A stretch of 64,000 bases of DNA from Cellulosimicrobium sp. CUA-896. GTDB lineage: Bacteria > Actinomycetota > Actinomycetes > Actinomycetales > Cellulomonadaceae. The translations under genes were made by a program, and so were the position numbers. The notes beneath the pieces were generated by a model. That model saw only the letters and a program-made list of their open reading frames with translations. It searched no databases and was not told the DNA's origin. Shown one piece after another: positions 52,071-59,854 of the stretch (the first letter of the stretch is position 1; each line of letters opens with the position of its first letter). The stretch is from positions 1 through 64,000 of the forward strand of contig NZ_MKKH01000013.1 in NCBI RefSeq assembly GCF_001942335.1, written 5' to 3'.

Positions 52071-54659
52071 TCAGCCGCAGGTGGCGGCGGAGGTCGTGAG
52101 GTCCTGCTCGGCGGTGACCGTGCGCCCGTCGACGACGGCGCTCGCCGTCACCGTGACGGCTGCCTCGTCGACGGCCGTGGTCCGGGTCGCGAACGCCTGG
52201 TACGCGTTCGCCCCGGGAGCGACGCCCGCCACGGTGCGGGCGCCGAACGGCGTGGTCAGCGTGACGTCGAGCGGGACGTCGTCGTCGTTCGTGGCCCGGA
52301 CGGCGACGTACGCGCGACCGGCCAGGCAGCGCACCTGCGCCTCGGCGACGACCGCGAGCCCGGGCTCGGCGACCGGCGCGGTACCGGCGACCGTGAGCTC
52401 GCTGATCTTCAGGTAGGAGCCGGGCGTGTCGAACGTCAGGCGCAGCGCGTCCGAGGTCACGGCGTCGAACCGCACGGTCGTCAGCGTGCCGTTCGCCGCG
52501 GGCGCGACGGCGGTCGCGGACGTCGGCGCCCACGCGCCGTCGGCGTCGCGGTGCTCGACCGTGATGCCGGTGATCGTGCCCTCGGTGTTGGTCAGGCGCA
52601 CCGCGTCGAGCTGCCAGGGCTGCGCCGCCTCGACGGTGAAGCTCACGCGGTCCTTCTTGCCCGTGCCGCCGGCCCACGTGGACCACGCGGTCGACGCGTC
52701 GCCGTCGCACGCGTTCGCGGCGGGCATGGTGCCCCACTCCGTCTGGTGGAACGACGCGCTGACGGTCGTGCCGGGCTCGCGGCAGACGTCGACGGGGCCG
52801 TCGACGTGGACGGTGGCGGTGACGTACCGGCCGGCGAGCGGCCCGTCGCCGGCGACGTGCCCGACGAGCGTGTGCGTGCCGCGGGTGGCGAACGCGGCGT
52901 CGAGGCTCGCGGTGCTCCAGTCGGCGGTGAGGTCGTCGTAGCGGTCGCCGTCGACGGTGACGTCGAACGTCGGGGCGAAGGCGTCGCGGTCGTCGACGTG
53001 GCTGGTGAACTCCAGCGGGGTGACCGGCTCGAGCGGGCGGAACAGCGTCGTGCTCGCGGGATCCCACGCGCCGACGTTCTCGACCGTGACGGCGCCGTCG
53101 TCGCCCACCTGGATGGGGGCCCACACGTAGCGCGAGCGCTCGCCGGCGGAGCCGTTGGACTCGGTGATCCAGCGGTCGCCCATGTAGGCGAACCGGCCCG
53201 CCTCCTGGTCGAGCGCGATGACGAACGTCGGCTGGGAGTCGAAGCACTCGACGGGGTCGGCGGTCCCGACGCCGGTGCGCGCGGGGTCGCCGACGCACGG
53301 GTTGCCGAGGCGCTCCCACTGGCCGTTCGCCGGGTGCCGGTCGTTGTCGCCGACGACGGCCTCCGTGGGCGTGATCATCGACCGTGACCGGTACGCGACG
53401 ACGGGCGTCGACGCCCAGCCGTCCGTGCCGGACGTGAGCATGTAGTACCAGCCGTCGTGCTTGAACACGCTCGACGCCTCGCGCGAGTAGTCGGGCAGGA
53501 CGCGGTTCGAGAAGTCCTCGCCCAGCACGGCGTCGTCGCCCTCGGCGAGCGGCCCGGTGTACTCGGCGTTGAGCCGGGAGACGTACATCCACTTGTTCAT
53601 CTCGGACGAGTAGACGGCGTAGGCGTCGTCGGCGACCGGGTCGACGGTGTGCACGTCGGTGTCCTGGAAGATCGTCATGTCGCGCGAGTCGCCCTCGCGG
53701 CCGGCGTTCGGCACGCCCGGCGCCCAGTTCATCTTCGTCGTGTTGACGAGCTTGAACGGACCCCACGGGGTGTCGGACGTCGCGAAGCCGATCTCGGCGC
53801 GCGAGTACCGCGAGCCGACGTTCTGGTCCGCCGGGTCGCCGCCGTCGCGCACCCAGCGCACGAGGTCGGCGTTGTCGGCCAGCGGGCCGTCGGCGTGGTA
53901 GATGATGACGAACTTCTTCGTCTTCGCGTTCCAGAGCATCTTGGGACGCTCCATGATGTTGATGTTGCCGTTGAGGCGGTAGGACGCGTTCGCGAGCGCG
54001 GCCTCGTCGTAGGTCGCGGCGACGCCCGCCGCCTCGTCGGCCCACGTCTCGACGTAGGGGGCGACGAACGCCTTCGCGGCGTCGATGTCCTGCTGCGTGG
54101 ACTGCGCGTCCGGCGCGGTCTTGTTCGCGACGTCCTTGAGCGCGTCGAGCTTCGCCGGGTCCACCTCGACGGCGTTCCCCGCGCCGTTGACGCGCAGCGT
54201 GAAGTGCTGGTGGCTCGGGAGCACGCGGCCCATGTCGTGCCACGTCGTGAGGTCGGTCGACCAGTAGCCGCGCACCCCGTCGACCGGGCGCGTGGCGTGG
54301 GTCTTGTCCTCGCCGTACCAGAGCCAGACGTCGTCGTCGGTGTCGCCGTCGCCGGTGATGTCGAGCCCCACCTCGGCCTCGTGCACGGTGACGACCGAGC
54401 CGCCGTGGGCCTTGATGGGGTTGCCGTCCACGTCGGTCCAGGCCGTGCCGTCCGGTGCCGGTACGGTGCCCGACGCCGCGGGCTCGGCGGCGGCGGCCGT
54501 CGGGGCGGCCGTCGGGGCGGCCGTGGCGGGGCCGACGGCGGCGAGCGAGCCGCCGAGCGCGAGCGCCGTCGCGGCGGCGAGGGTCGGGACGAGGCGCCGG
54601 CGAGGGCGCGCGGATCGGGTGATGGGGTGCGGTCGGGGTCCGGCGACGTCGTCGGGCAC
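52071..54659 (-). CDS. Secreted GH43 glycosidase, likely exo-beta-1,3-galactanase type, with F5/8C domain
   Basis: Intact 862-residue exported enzyme. The signal peptide (LVPTLAAATALALGGSLAAV) is followed by a five-bladed propeller with DDVWLWYGEDKTHATRPVDG, NIMERPKMLWNAKTKKFVII, YSRAEIGFATSDTPWGPFK and the Glu motif REASSVFKHDGWYYMLTSG. These resemble the subfamily of galactan 1,3-beta-galactosidases (GH43_24) more than arabinanases; subfamily is inference. Then an Ig-like region, an F5/8 type C (CBM32-like) domain (about residues 630-775) and the same Cys-ended C-terminal module as the GH59 protein. GTG 54659 follows GAAGGAGAT. A sigma70-like promoter and palindromic operator lie upstream. 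Confidence 0.88.
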   Translation of the reverse strand: MPDDVAGPRPHPITRSARPRRRLVPTLAAATALALGGSLAAVGPATAAPTAAPTAAAAEPAASGTVPAPDGTAWTDVDGNPIKAHGGSVVTVHEAEVGLDITGDGDTDDDVWLWYGEDKTHATRPVDGVRGYWSTDLTTWHDMGRVLPSHQHFTLRVNGAGNAVEVDPAKLDALKDVANKTAPDAQSTQQDIDAAKAFVAPYVETWADEAAGVAATYDEAALANASYRLNGNINIMERPKMLWNAKTKKFVIIYHADGPLADNADLVRWVRDGGDPADQNVGSRYSRAEIGFATSDTPWGPFKLVNTTKMNWAPGVPNAGREGDSRDMTIFQDTDVHTVDPVADDAYAVYSSEMNKWMYVSRLNAEYTGPLAEGDDAVLGEDFSNRVLPDYSREASSVFKHDGWYYMLTSGTDGWASTPVVAYRSRSMITPTEAVVGDNDRHPANGQWERLGNPCVGDPARTGVGTADPVECFDSQPTFVIALDQEAGRFAYMGDRWITESNGSAGERSRYVWAPIQVGDDGAVTVENVGAWDPASTTLFRPLEPVTPLEFTSHVDDRDAFAPTFDVTVDGDRYDDLTADWSTASLDAAFATRGTHTLVGHVAGDGPLAGRYVTATVHVDGPVDVCREPGTTVSASFHQTEWGTMPAANACDGDASTAWSTWAGGTGKKDRVSFTVEAAQPWQLDAVRLTNTEGTITGITVEHRDADGAWAPTSATAVAPAANGTLTTVRFDAVTSDALRLTFDTPGSYLKISELTVAGTAPVAEPGLAVVAEAQVRCLAGRAYVAVRATNDDDVPLDVTLTTPFGARTVAGVAPGANAYQAFATRTTAVDEAAVTVTASAVVDGRTVTAEQDLTTSAATCG

Positions 54660-54741
54660 GAGGATCTCCTTCGATCATGCGGTGCGGCACCTTGTCGATC
54701 TCCGGTGATCGTTTCTGTTCGTTCGGGTGCTCCACCGTTCG

Positions 54742-54780
54742 TTCGTGCACGAAAGTATGCGCCGGGTCGGGACGCGTCAA
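54742..54780 (-). promoter_or_regulatory. Promoter and palindromic operator of the GH43-GH59 operon
   Basis: On the minus strand TTGACG (54775-54780), a 17-base spacer, and TACTTT (54752-54757) form a near-consensus promoter. The perfect palindrome TTCGTGCACGAA (54742-54753) overlaps the -10 box and the start region, and two CGAACGAAC-type copies follow downstream. This looks like a repressor operator. The leader would be about 85 bases. Confidence 0.7.
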
Positions 54781-54827
54781 CCGACCCCGGCCACGTGAAG
54801 CGAAACGAACACGCGCGCCCGGGGCCG

Positions 54828-54927
54828 CCGAGCCCCGGGCTGTCCACCGATCGCTCCGCTCATCGGTGCGCAGCCCGGGGGTCGGCGATGAACGGGCCGC
54901 CGATCGGTGCGCAAACCGGGGCTCGGC
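54828..54927. repeat. Large imperfect palindrome plus partial third copy
   Basis: The segment 54828-54851 pairs imperfectly (about 20 of 24 positions) with 54862-54885 to form a long hairpin. A further direct copy of the right arm, starting ATCGGTGCGCA, lies at 54903-54927. It is intergenic, between the amidase terminator and the GH43 promoter. Possibly a REP/MITE-like element or a transcription block. Confidence 0.6.
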
Positions 54928-54963
54928 GGGGCGCAGAGGTGGCGCAGCACGACGGCCGCACGG

Positions 54964-54998
54964 CGACGGCCGGCCCCCAGGGAGGGGACCGGCCGTCG
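54964..54998 (-). terminator. Terminator after the dockerin amidase gene
   Basis: Arms 54964-54973 and 54989-54998 form a 10-bp stem extended inward by a C run pairing with a G run. It starts 18 bases past the amidase stop. Confidence 0.7.
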
Positions 54999-55016
54999 TC
55001 GGGCGCAGTGGCCGGC

Positions 55017-56867
55017 TCAGCCGAGCGGGCCGTACAGCACCGGGGCGGTGCGGGCGTGCGTCGCCTGCTCGAGCGCGTAGGCGAGGCCGAGCAGCGGGCC
55101 CTCGGCGAAGTCGCGCCCGAGGAGCTCGAGGTTCACGCCGGCGCCCGGGATGGTCCCGTCGGCCTCCGTGGCCTGACCCATCGGCACCGTGACCGCCGGC
55201 AGGCCCGTGTTGGGGCTGAGGCGCAGGTTCGTGCCGATCGTCCCGTACGGGTTGCCGCTCGGGTACACGAGCGCGTCGAGGTCGGCGTCGTCGAGCATCG
55301 CGGTGACGAGCGTCTTGCCCTCGGCGAGGACGGCGGTGTGCGTGCCGGACGGGCCGGCCCACGCCTCGTACGTCGCCTCCGTGACGGCGGCGCGCGACTC
55401 GTACGTGCCCTGACGGGACGTGACGAACCGGCCCGACGCGACGATCTCGGGGATCGTGCGCGCCGTGACCGCCGGCGACAGGTGGTTCGCGACGTACTCC
55501 TCGAGGTCGTGCCGGAACTCGTTGGTGGAGCCCGAGCCCTCGGACAGCACGCTCGCGAACCCGTTGGGCAGGACGGGGGAGTACGACGTCGGCGGGGTCA
55601 CCTCGACGACGGTGGCGCCGAGCGACTCGAGCGTCGCGCGCGTCTCGGCCCACAGGCGCAGCGTCGTGGCGTTGTTGCCGAGCATCGACGGGACGTACCC
55701 GATGCGGGCGCCGTCGAGCGCGCCGGTGTCCAGGTACTGCGTGTACGACGCCGGGACCTCGCCCTCCTGGCGCGACGTCACCGGGTCGGCGGGGTCGGTG
55801 CCGACGACGGCGTCGAGCGCGACCGCCGCGTCGGTGACGGTGCGGGTCATCGGGCCGCCGGTGTCCTGGCTGAGCGCGAGCGGGATGATGCCGTCGCGGG
55901 ACGCGAGCCCGACCGTCGGGCGCACGCCGACGAGCTGGTTGTACGACGAGGGCACGCGGATCGAGCCGCCCGTGTCGGTGCCGAACCCGATGCCGGCGAG
56001 GTTCGCCGCGATGGCCGCGCCGGTGCCGCCGCTCGACCCGCCCGCGGTGCGGTCGGTCGCGTACGGGCTGGCGACGAGCGTCGACTCGCCCGCCGGCTGG
56101 TACGCGGAGAACTGCGACGCGAACCCGTAGGCGAACTCGTCGAGGCTCGCCTTGGCGAGGATGACGGCGCCGTCCGCGCGCAGGCCCTCGACCATCGTGG
56201 CGTCGGTCGCGGTCTGGTTGTCGTCCCAGCAGCCGCAGCCGCCCGTGGTCGGCATGTCGACGGTGTTGTAGTTGTCCTTCACCGCGACGGGCACGCCGAG
56301 CAGCATGCTCGTCATGCCCTGCTCGGCGCGCACGGCGTCGGCCTGCCGCGCGGCGTCGAGCGCGACGTCGCTCGTGGAGATGACGGATGCGAGCGGGCGG
56401 CCGCCCGGTGCGGTGTCGACGAGCGTGCGGTCGTACGCCGCGATGCGGTCGAGGTAGTCCTGCGTGATCTCCGCGGACGTGGTCACGCCGGCGTTCATCG
56501 CCGCCTGCATGTCGACGACGCTGGCCTCGACGAGCTCGAACGGCCCGTCGTCGTAGACCATGCGCTGGGAGACGGCGGCGAGGTCGGCGACCGTGAGGGT
56601 GCCGTCGCCGTCGGTGTCGGCGAGCGCGACGTCCATCCACGCCTCGTCCTCGGACGTCAGGCCGAGGCCGTCGGCGACGACCGCGAGGTCGTCGGCCGTG
56701 ACCTGGGCGTCGCCCGTGAGGTCGAGCTCGGTGTAGTACGGCGCGAGGAAGCCCGCGGGTGCGGGCGCCTCGGGCGCGCCGGTCGCGGCGGGTGCCGCGG
56801 CGAGGGCGCCGACGACGCCGGTGAGGGTGAGCGCGGCGATCCCCGCGCGGCGGTGCGTGCGGGTCAC
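55017..56867 (-). CDS. Secreted amidase-signature protein with N-terminal dockerin
   Basis: Exported amidase of about 616 residues. A signal peptide (AGIAALTLTGVVGALAAAPA) is followed at residues 46-105 by two calcium-binding F-hand repeats (DLTGDAQVTADDLAVV and DTDGDGTLTVADLAAV), the two-repeat layout of type I dockerins. The amidase-signature domain then shows the catalytic Lys (VPVAVKDNYNT), the Gly/Ser-rich AGGSSGGTGAAIAANLAGI and the nucleophile Ser in GTDTGGSIRVPSSYN. Substrate unknown. GTG 56867 is chosen for its GGAAGGA site and clean signal peptide. An upstream ATG at 56951 overlaps the cohesin-gene stop (ATGA) and is the alternative. No frame break. Confidence 0.88.
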   Translation of the reverse strand: MTRTHRRAGIAALTLTGVVGALAAAPAATGAPEAPAPAGFLAPYYTELDLTGDAQVTADDLAVVADGLGLTSEDEAWMDVALADTDGDGTLTVADLAAVSQRMVYDDGPFELVEASVVDMQAAMNAGVTTSAEITQDYLDRIAAYDRTLVDTAPGGRPLASVISTSDVALDAARQADAVRAEQGMTSMLLGVPVAVKDNYNTVDMPTTGGCGCWDDNQTATDATMVEGLRADGAVILAKASLDEFAYGFASQFSAYQPAGESTLVASPYATDRTAGGSSGGTGAAIAANLAGIGFGTDTGGSIRVPSSYNQLVGVRPTVGLASRDGIIPLALSQDTGGPMTRTVTDAAVALDAVVGTDPADPVTSRQEGEVPASYTQYLDTGALDGARIGYVPSMLGNNATTLRLWAETRATLESLGATVVEVTPPTSYSPVLPNGFASVLSEGSGSTNEFRHDLEEYVANHLSPAVTARTIPEIVASGRFVTSRQGTYESRAAVTEATYEAWAGPSGTHTAVLAEGKTLVTAMLDDADLDALVYPSGNPYGTIGTNLRLSPNTGLPAVTVPMGQATEADGTIPGAGVNLELLGRDFAEGPLLGLAYALEQATHARTAPVLYGPLG

Positions 56868-56947
56868 GGCGCCGTCCTTCCGGGTGCTGGGTGCCGCGGC
56901 AGGCGACGGGCGGCCTGCGGGCTCGGGTGCGGGGTGCGTGGTCCGGC

Positions 56948-57722
56948 TCATCGGTCCGCCACCGCCCGACGGCGCGCGACGAGGACGCCGACGCCCGCGG
57001 CGACGGCGAGCAGCGCGGCCGCGACGATCGCGGCGACGCTCGCACCGGTCGAGGCGAGCGGTCCCCCCGAACCGCCCGACCCGCCCGAACCGGCTCCGGA
57101 TCCCGTGCCGGAGGTCGACGTCGGGTCCGGGGAGCCGTCGTCGTCCGGGTCGCTCGTCCCCGGGTCGGTCGGCGTGCCGCTCGGGTCGTCGGTCGGGTCG
57201 TCCGTCGGCACGGGTGCGGCGGCGATCGTCGTCGTCGCGGAGCCCGCGTCGGTGAGGTCCACGGTCGCCGAGTCGGCGCCGACGAGCGTCACGGCGGGGA
57301 CTGCGAAGGCGGCGTCGCCCGCGGCGACGGCGGTGAAGGTCAGCGTCGCGAGGGTCTGGTCGCCCGCGAGGCCCGGGGACGAGCCGAGGCGCGTGTGCGC
57401 GACGGCGACGGTGCCGGCGCCGTCGTCCGCGACGTCGGAGAACCCGCCGTCGGGGGTGACGGCACTGTCGGCCGCATAGGTCACGAGGTCGGGGTCGTAG
57501 GCGACCGCGAGGTCGTAGGCGTACAGGTCGGCGGCGCCGGTGACGGCGACGGTGACCTCGATCGAGGCGCCGGCCTCGACGGACGCGGGCGCGGTCACGT
57601 CGAGCTCGGCGACGGCCGGCGCGGCGATGGCGGCCGGGGCGCCAGCAGGCCCGCGGCGAGCGCGAGGCCGCCGGCGAGCGCGGCGCGTCTCGTGCCCGAC
57701 GGCGCAGGGGTGCGTGGGTCAT
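56948..57722 (-). CDS. Cell-surface cohesin-domain protein with LAxTG anchor
   Basis: Predicted surface protein of about 258 residues after repair. The signal peptide is rebuilt as RRAALAGGLALAAGLLAP followed by AAIAAPAVAE. A single cohesin domain (about residues 40-165) has VEAGASIEVTVAVTGAADLY, YDLAVAYDPDLVTYAADSA and LATLTFTAVAAGDAAFAV. An acidic Pro/Thr/Asp linker and a Gly/Ser stretch lead to LASTG, a hydrophobic helix and RRRAVADR, a sorting signal of the LAxTG kind used by class E sortases. Two bases are missing near 57690 and 57650. ATG 57722 has AAGGAA upstream. It precedes and is coupled to the dockerin amidase. Confidence 0.82.
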
Positions 57723-57818
57723 GGGGGAGCGGTTCCTTCCTCAGGCGGCGGGGACGTCCGGGGGCCCGGGTCGCGGGCGACGCCCCCTGCCGAGGTGGAT
57801 GCTCACAGCAACCTGTTT

Positions 57819-57837
57819 CACCCCGGTTTCCGGGGTG
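57819..57837 (-). promoter_or_regulatory. Hairpin in the cohesin-gene upstream region
   Basis: CACCCCGG-TTT-CCGGGGTG is a perfect 8-bp stem about 97 bases upstream of the cohesin gene, in its probable leader. The flanking sequence (GGGGTGAAACAGGTTGCTG on the minus strand) looks structured, but I cannot match it to a known riboswitch class. Confidence 0.4.
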
Positions 57838-57925
57838 TTAGCACCGACTCGCCGCCTCGTTGCGGTTTCGTGTCGGCGTCGTCGCTGGTCAGGGTGCCGC
57901 GCCGGTGCGCGTGGGTCGGCACCGC

Positions 57926-57931
57926 TAGGTT
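57926..57931 (+). promoter_or_regulatory. -10 box of leaderless AlkZ-like gene promoter
   Basis: TAGGTT, six bases, then ATG 57938, with no ribosome binding site. Confidence 0.5.
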
Positions 57932-57937
57932 GCGGTC

Positions 57938-59014
57938 ATGCGGGTGACGTGGCCTCAGGCCCTCGCGTGGCGGCTGCGACGACAGCTCCTCGACCCGGTG
58001 GGCGACCAGCCGGTCGACGACGTCGTGCGGCGGCTCGGTGCCGTGCCCGCCGCGGCCGAACCCGAGCTCGCGGTCCGCCTGCGGCAGACGGCCTCGCAGC
58101 CCGGCGAGGTCGCGCGGGCGCTCGCGGACGGCGAGCTGATCGCCGTCTACGCCTTCCGCGGCGCGACCCATCTCGTGACGCCCGAGGACGGCGGCGCCTA
58201 CCTCGCCCTGCGCGCGGCGGGGAGGATGTGGGAGCGGGCGACGTGGCGCGAGTACTACCGGCTCGAGCCCGCCGACTGGCCGCGCCTGCGAGAGGTCGTC
58301 CGGGACGCGCTGACCGACAGCTCGCTGACGCGCGCCGAGCTGGGCGGCGTCGTCGCGCGCGACCCCGCGTACGCCCACCTGCGCGACGCGTTCGCCGACC
58401 CCTCCCACACGTTCCTCAAGCCGTTCGTGTGGCAGGGCGACATGAGCTTCGGCCCGTCCCGCGGCCAGGAGCCGACGTTCCAGCGCCTCGACACCAACCC
58501 GCGCTGGCGGCCGTGGCCGGACCTCGACGAGGCCGGGCACCACGCGCTGCTGCACTACATCGGTGCGTACGGGCCGGTCACCCCGGCGCAGGCGCACTAC
58601 TGGCTCGGTGAGGGCCTCGGCGCCGGGCGCGCCCGCGTCCGGCGCTGGTGGGACGAGCTCACCGACCGGCTCGCGGAGGTCGACGTCGACGGCGAGCCCG
58701 CGACCGTGCTGCGCGAGCACGCCGACGACCTCGCCGCGAGCGAGCCGACGACGTCCGTGCGACTCCTGCCCGGCCACGACCAGTGGGTCCTCGGCCCCGG
58801 GACGGCCGACCCGCACGTCGTCCCGCCCGCGCACCGCCGGGTGGTCAGCGGCGGGGCGAACCTCGTCGTCGTCGGGGGAGTCGTCGCGGGGACGTGGACG
58901 GCGTCGAGCGGGGAGGTCGTCGTGTCCTGGTTCGACGACGACGCGGGGTCGCCCTCCGCCCCTCGCGACGTCCTCGCGGTCGAGGCCGAACGGCTGGCCT
59001 CGTTCCTCGTGTAA
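57938..59014 (+). CDS. Winged-helix AlkZ-like (HTH_42) protein
   Basis: Member of the HTH_42 family, which includes the DNA glycosylases AlkZ and AlkX (YcaQ) that unhook interstrand crosslinks, plus uncharacterised actinobacterial relatives. The intact 358-residue protein has tandem winged helices: TWPQALAWRLRRQLLDP, LADGELIAVYAFRGATHLVT, LLHYIGAYGPVTPAQAHYWL and the late motif RLLPGHDQWVLGPG with GGVVAGTW. I cannot see a clear QxQ or QxD catalytic motif at the expected place, so enzyme activity is uncertain. Monocistronic, with a leaderless start at ATG 57938. Confidence 0.8.
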   Translation: MRVTWPQALAWRLRRQLLDPVGDQPVDDVVRRLGAVPAAAEPELAVRLRQTASQPGEVARALADGELIAVYAFRGATHLVTPEDGGAYLALRAAGRMWERATWREYYRLEPADWPRLREVVRDALTDSSLTRAELGGVVARDPAYAHLRDAFADPSHTFLKPFVWQGDMSFGPSRGQEPTFQRLDTNPRWRPWPDLDEAGHHALLHYIGAYGPVTPAQAHYWLGEGLGAGRARVRRWWDELTDRLAEVDVDGEPATVLREHADDLAASEPTTSVRLLPGHDQWVLGPGTADPHVVPPAHRRVVSGGANLVVVGGVVAGTWTASSGEVVVSWFDDDAGSPSAPRDVLAVEAERLASFLV

Positions 59015-59173
59015 GCTGAGGGCCGCGTTCACGTCGTCGGCATCGGACTCCGCGACGTTCTTCGGTCCTCAGCATCGGAGCAAGGCCGTACGCATCAGGC
59101 AGCAGGAGCTGCCGTCGAGATCTCCGCCCACGAGCGCGGAGCGAGAGCAGAGAACACATCACTTTCCCCACCC

Positions 59174-59527
59174 TTGACGCCCGACGACGCCCACCGCGGC
59201 TCCGGGCACATCCGGACCGGACCTCGTGCTGCGGCCCGCCGACGACGACCTGTGGGTCGCGACGTCGGACGGCGAGTACGCGGGACTGGTCACCCTACGT
59301 CCCGACGGCTTCCACGTCCACGACCGCTACTCGCGGCCCTGGACGTCGTCGCCACGCGCGAGCAGGCATCCGCCCGACTCGCAGCGGCGGGCACCATCCC
59401 CACGGCGGACGCGCACCGCGCCCGCCGCACCACCGTCAGCGCCGCCCTGCGGCGCTGGACCACCGTTCCCGCGTCCGCGGGCCGGACGTATCGACGAGAG
59501 AAGTCATCATGGCGACAGGCACTGTGA
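59174..59527 (+). CDS. Small hypothetical protein upstream of cspA, frame disrupted
   Basis: A coding-like stretch runs through [20 protein letters not shown] and [10 protein letters not shown] in one frame, then [20 protein letters not shown] and [12 protein letters not shown] in another, implying one missing base near 59341. The start is unclear: a TTG at 59174 would need two more restored bases before 59220, and GTG 59226 lacks a binding site. The predicted end overlaps the first codons of cspA, so the 3' part may also be wrong. Function unknown. The 160 bases before it (59015-59173) show no gene. Confidence 0.4.
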   Translation: MTPDDAHRGSGHIRTGPRAAARRRRPVGRDVGRRVRGTGHPTSRRLPRPRPLLAALDVVATREQASARLAAAGTIPTADAHRARRTTVSAALRRWTTVPASAGRTYRREKSSWRQAL

Positions 59528-59712
59528 AGTGGTTCAACGCGGAGAAGGGCTTCGGCTTCATCGCCCCCTCCGACGGTTCGGCCGACGTCTTCGCGCACTA
59601 CAGCGAGATCGCGACCTCGGGCTACCGCTCGCTCGAGGAGAACCAGACCGTGACGTTCGACGTCACGCAGGGCCCCAAGGGCCCGCAGGCGACGAACATC
59701 CAGCCGAGCTGA
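59509..59712 (+). CDS. Cold-shock protein (CspA family)
   Basis: Single-stranded nucleic-acid-binding OB-fold protein that acts as an RNA chaperone. The intact 67-residue protein shows RNP1 ([11 protein letters not shown]) and RNP2 (DVFAHYSEI) after the start [22 protein letters not shown] site lies before ATG 59509. The leader may be long, as is usual for csp genes, but I see no clear cold-box. A very strong terminator follows. Confidence 0.97.
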   Translation: MATGTVKWFNAEKGFGFIAPSDGSADVFAHYSEIATSGYRSLEENQTVTFDVTQGPKGPQATNIQPS

Positions 59713-59752
59713 CGTCGCACTCCCGGCGCACGCTGCGCTGAGAGCACCCCGC

Positions 59753-59782
59753 AGAAGGGCCGCGCCTCCGCGCGGCCCTTCT
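59753..59782 (+). terminator. Terminator after cold-shock gene
   Basis: A perfect 13-bp stem (59753-59765 with 59770-59782) around a CTCC loop, 40 bases past the cold-shock gene stop. Confidence 0.88.
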
Positions 59783-59854
59783 GTCGTCCCCAGGGGGCCG
59801 GATCGCACGGCGACCACGCCGAGCGGTCCGGACGTCCGGGTGGACAATGCCCGT

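Noticed and set aside
57740-57840. c-di-AMP or c-di-GMP riboswitch
   Set aside because: Only a short GGGGTGAA-like match; the other conserved elements of either class are not visible.
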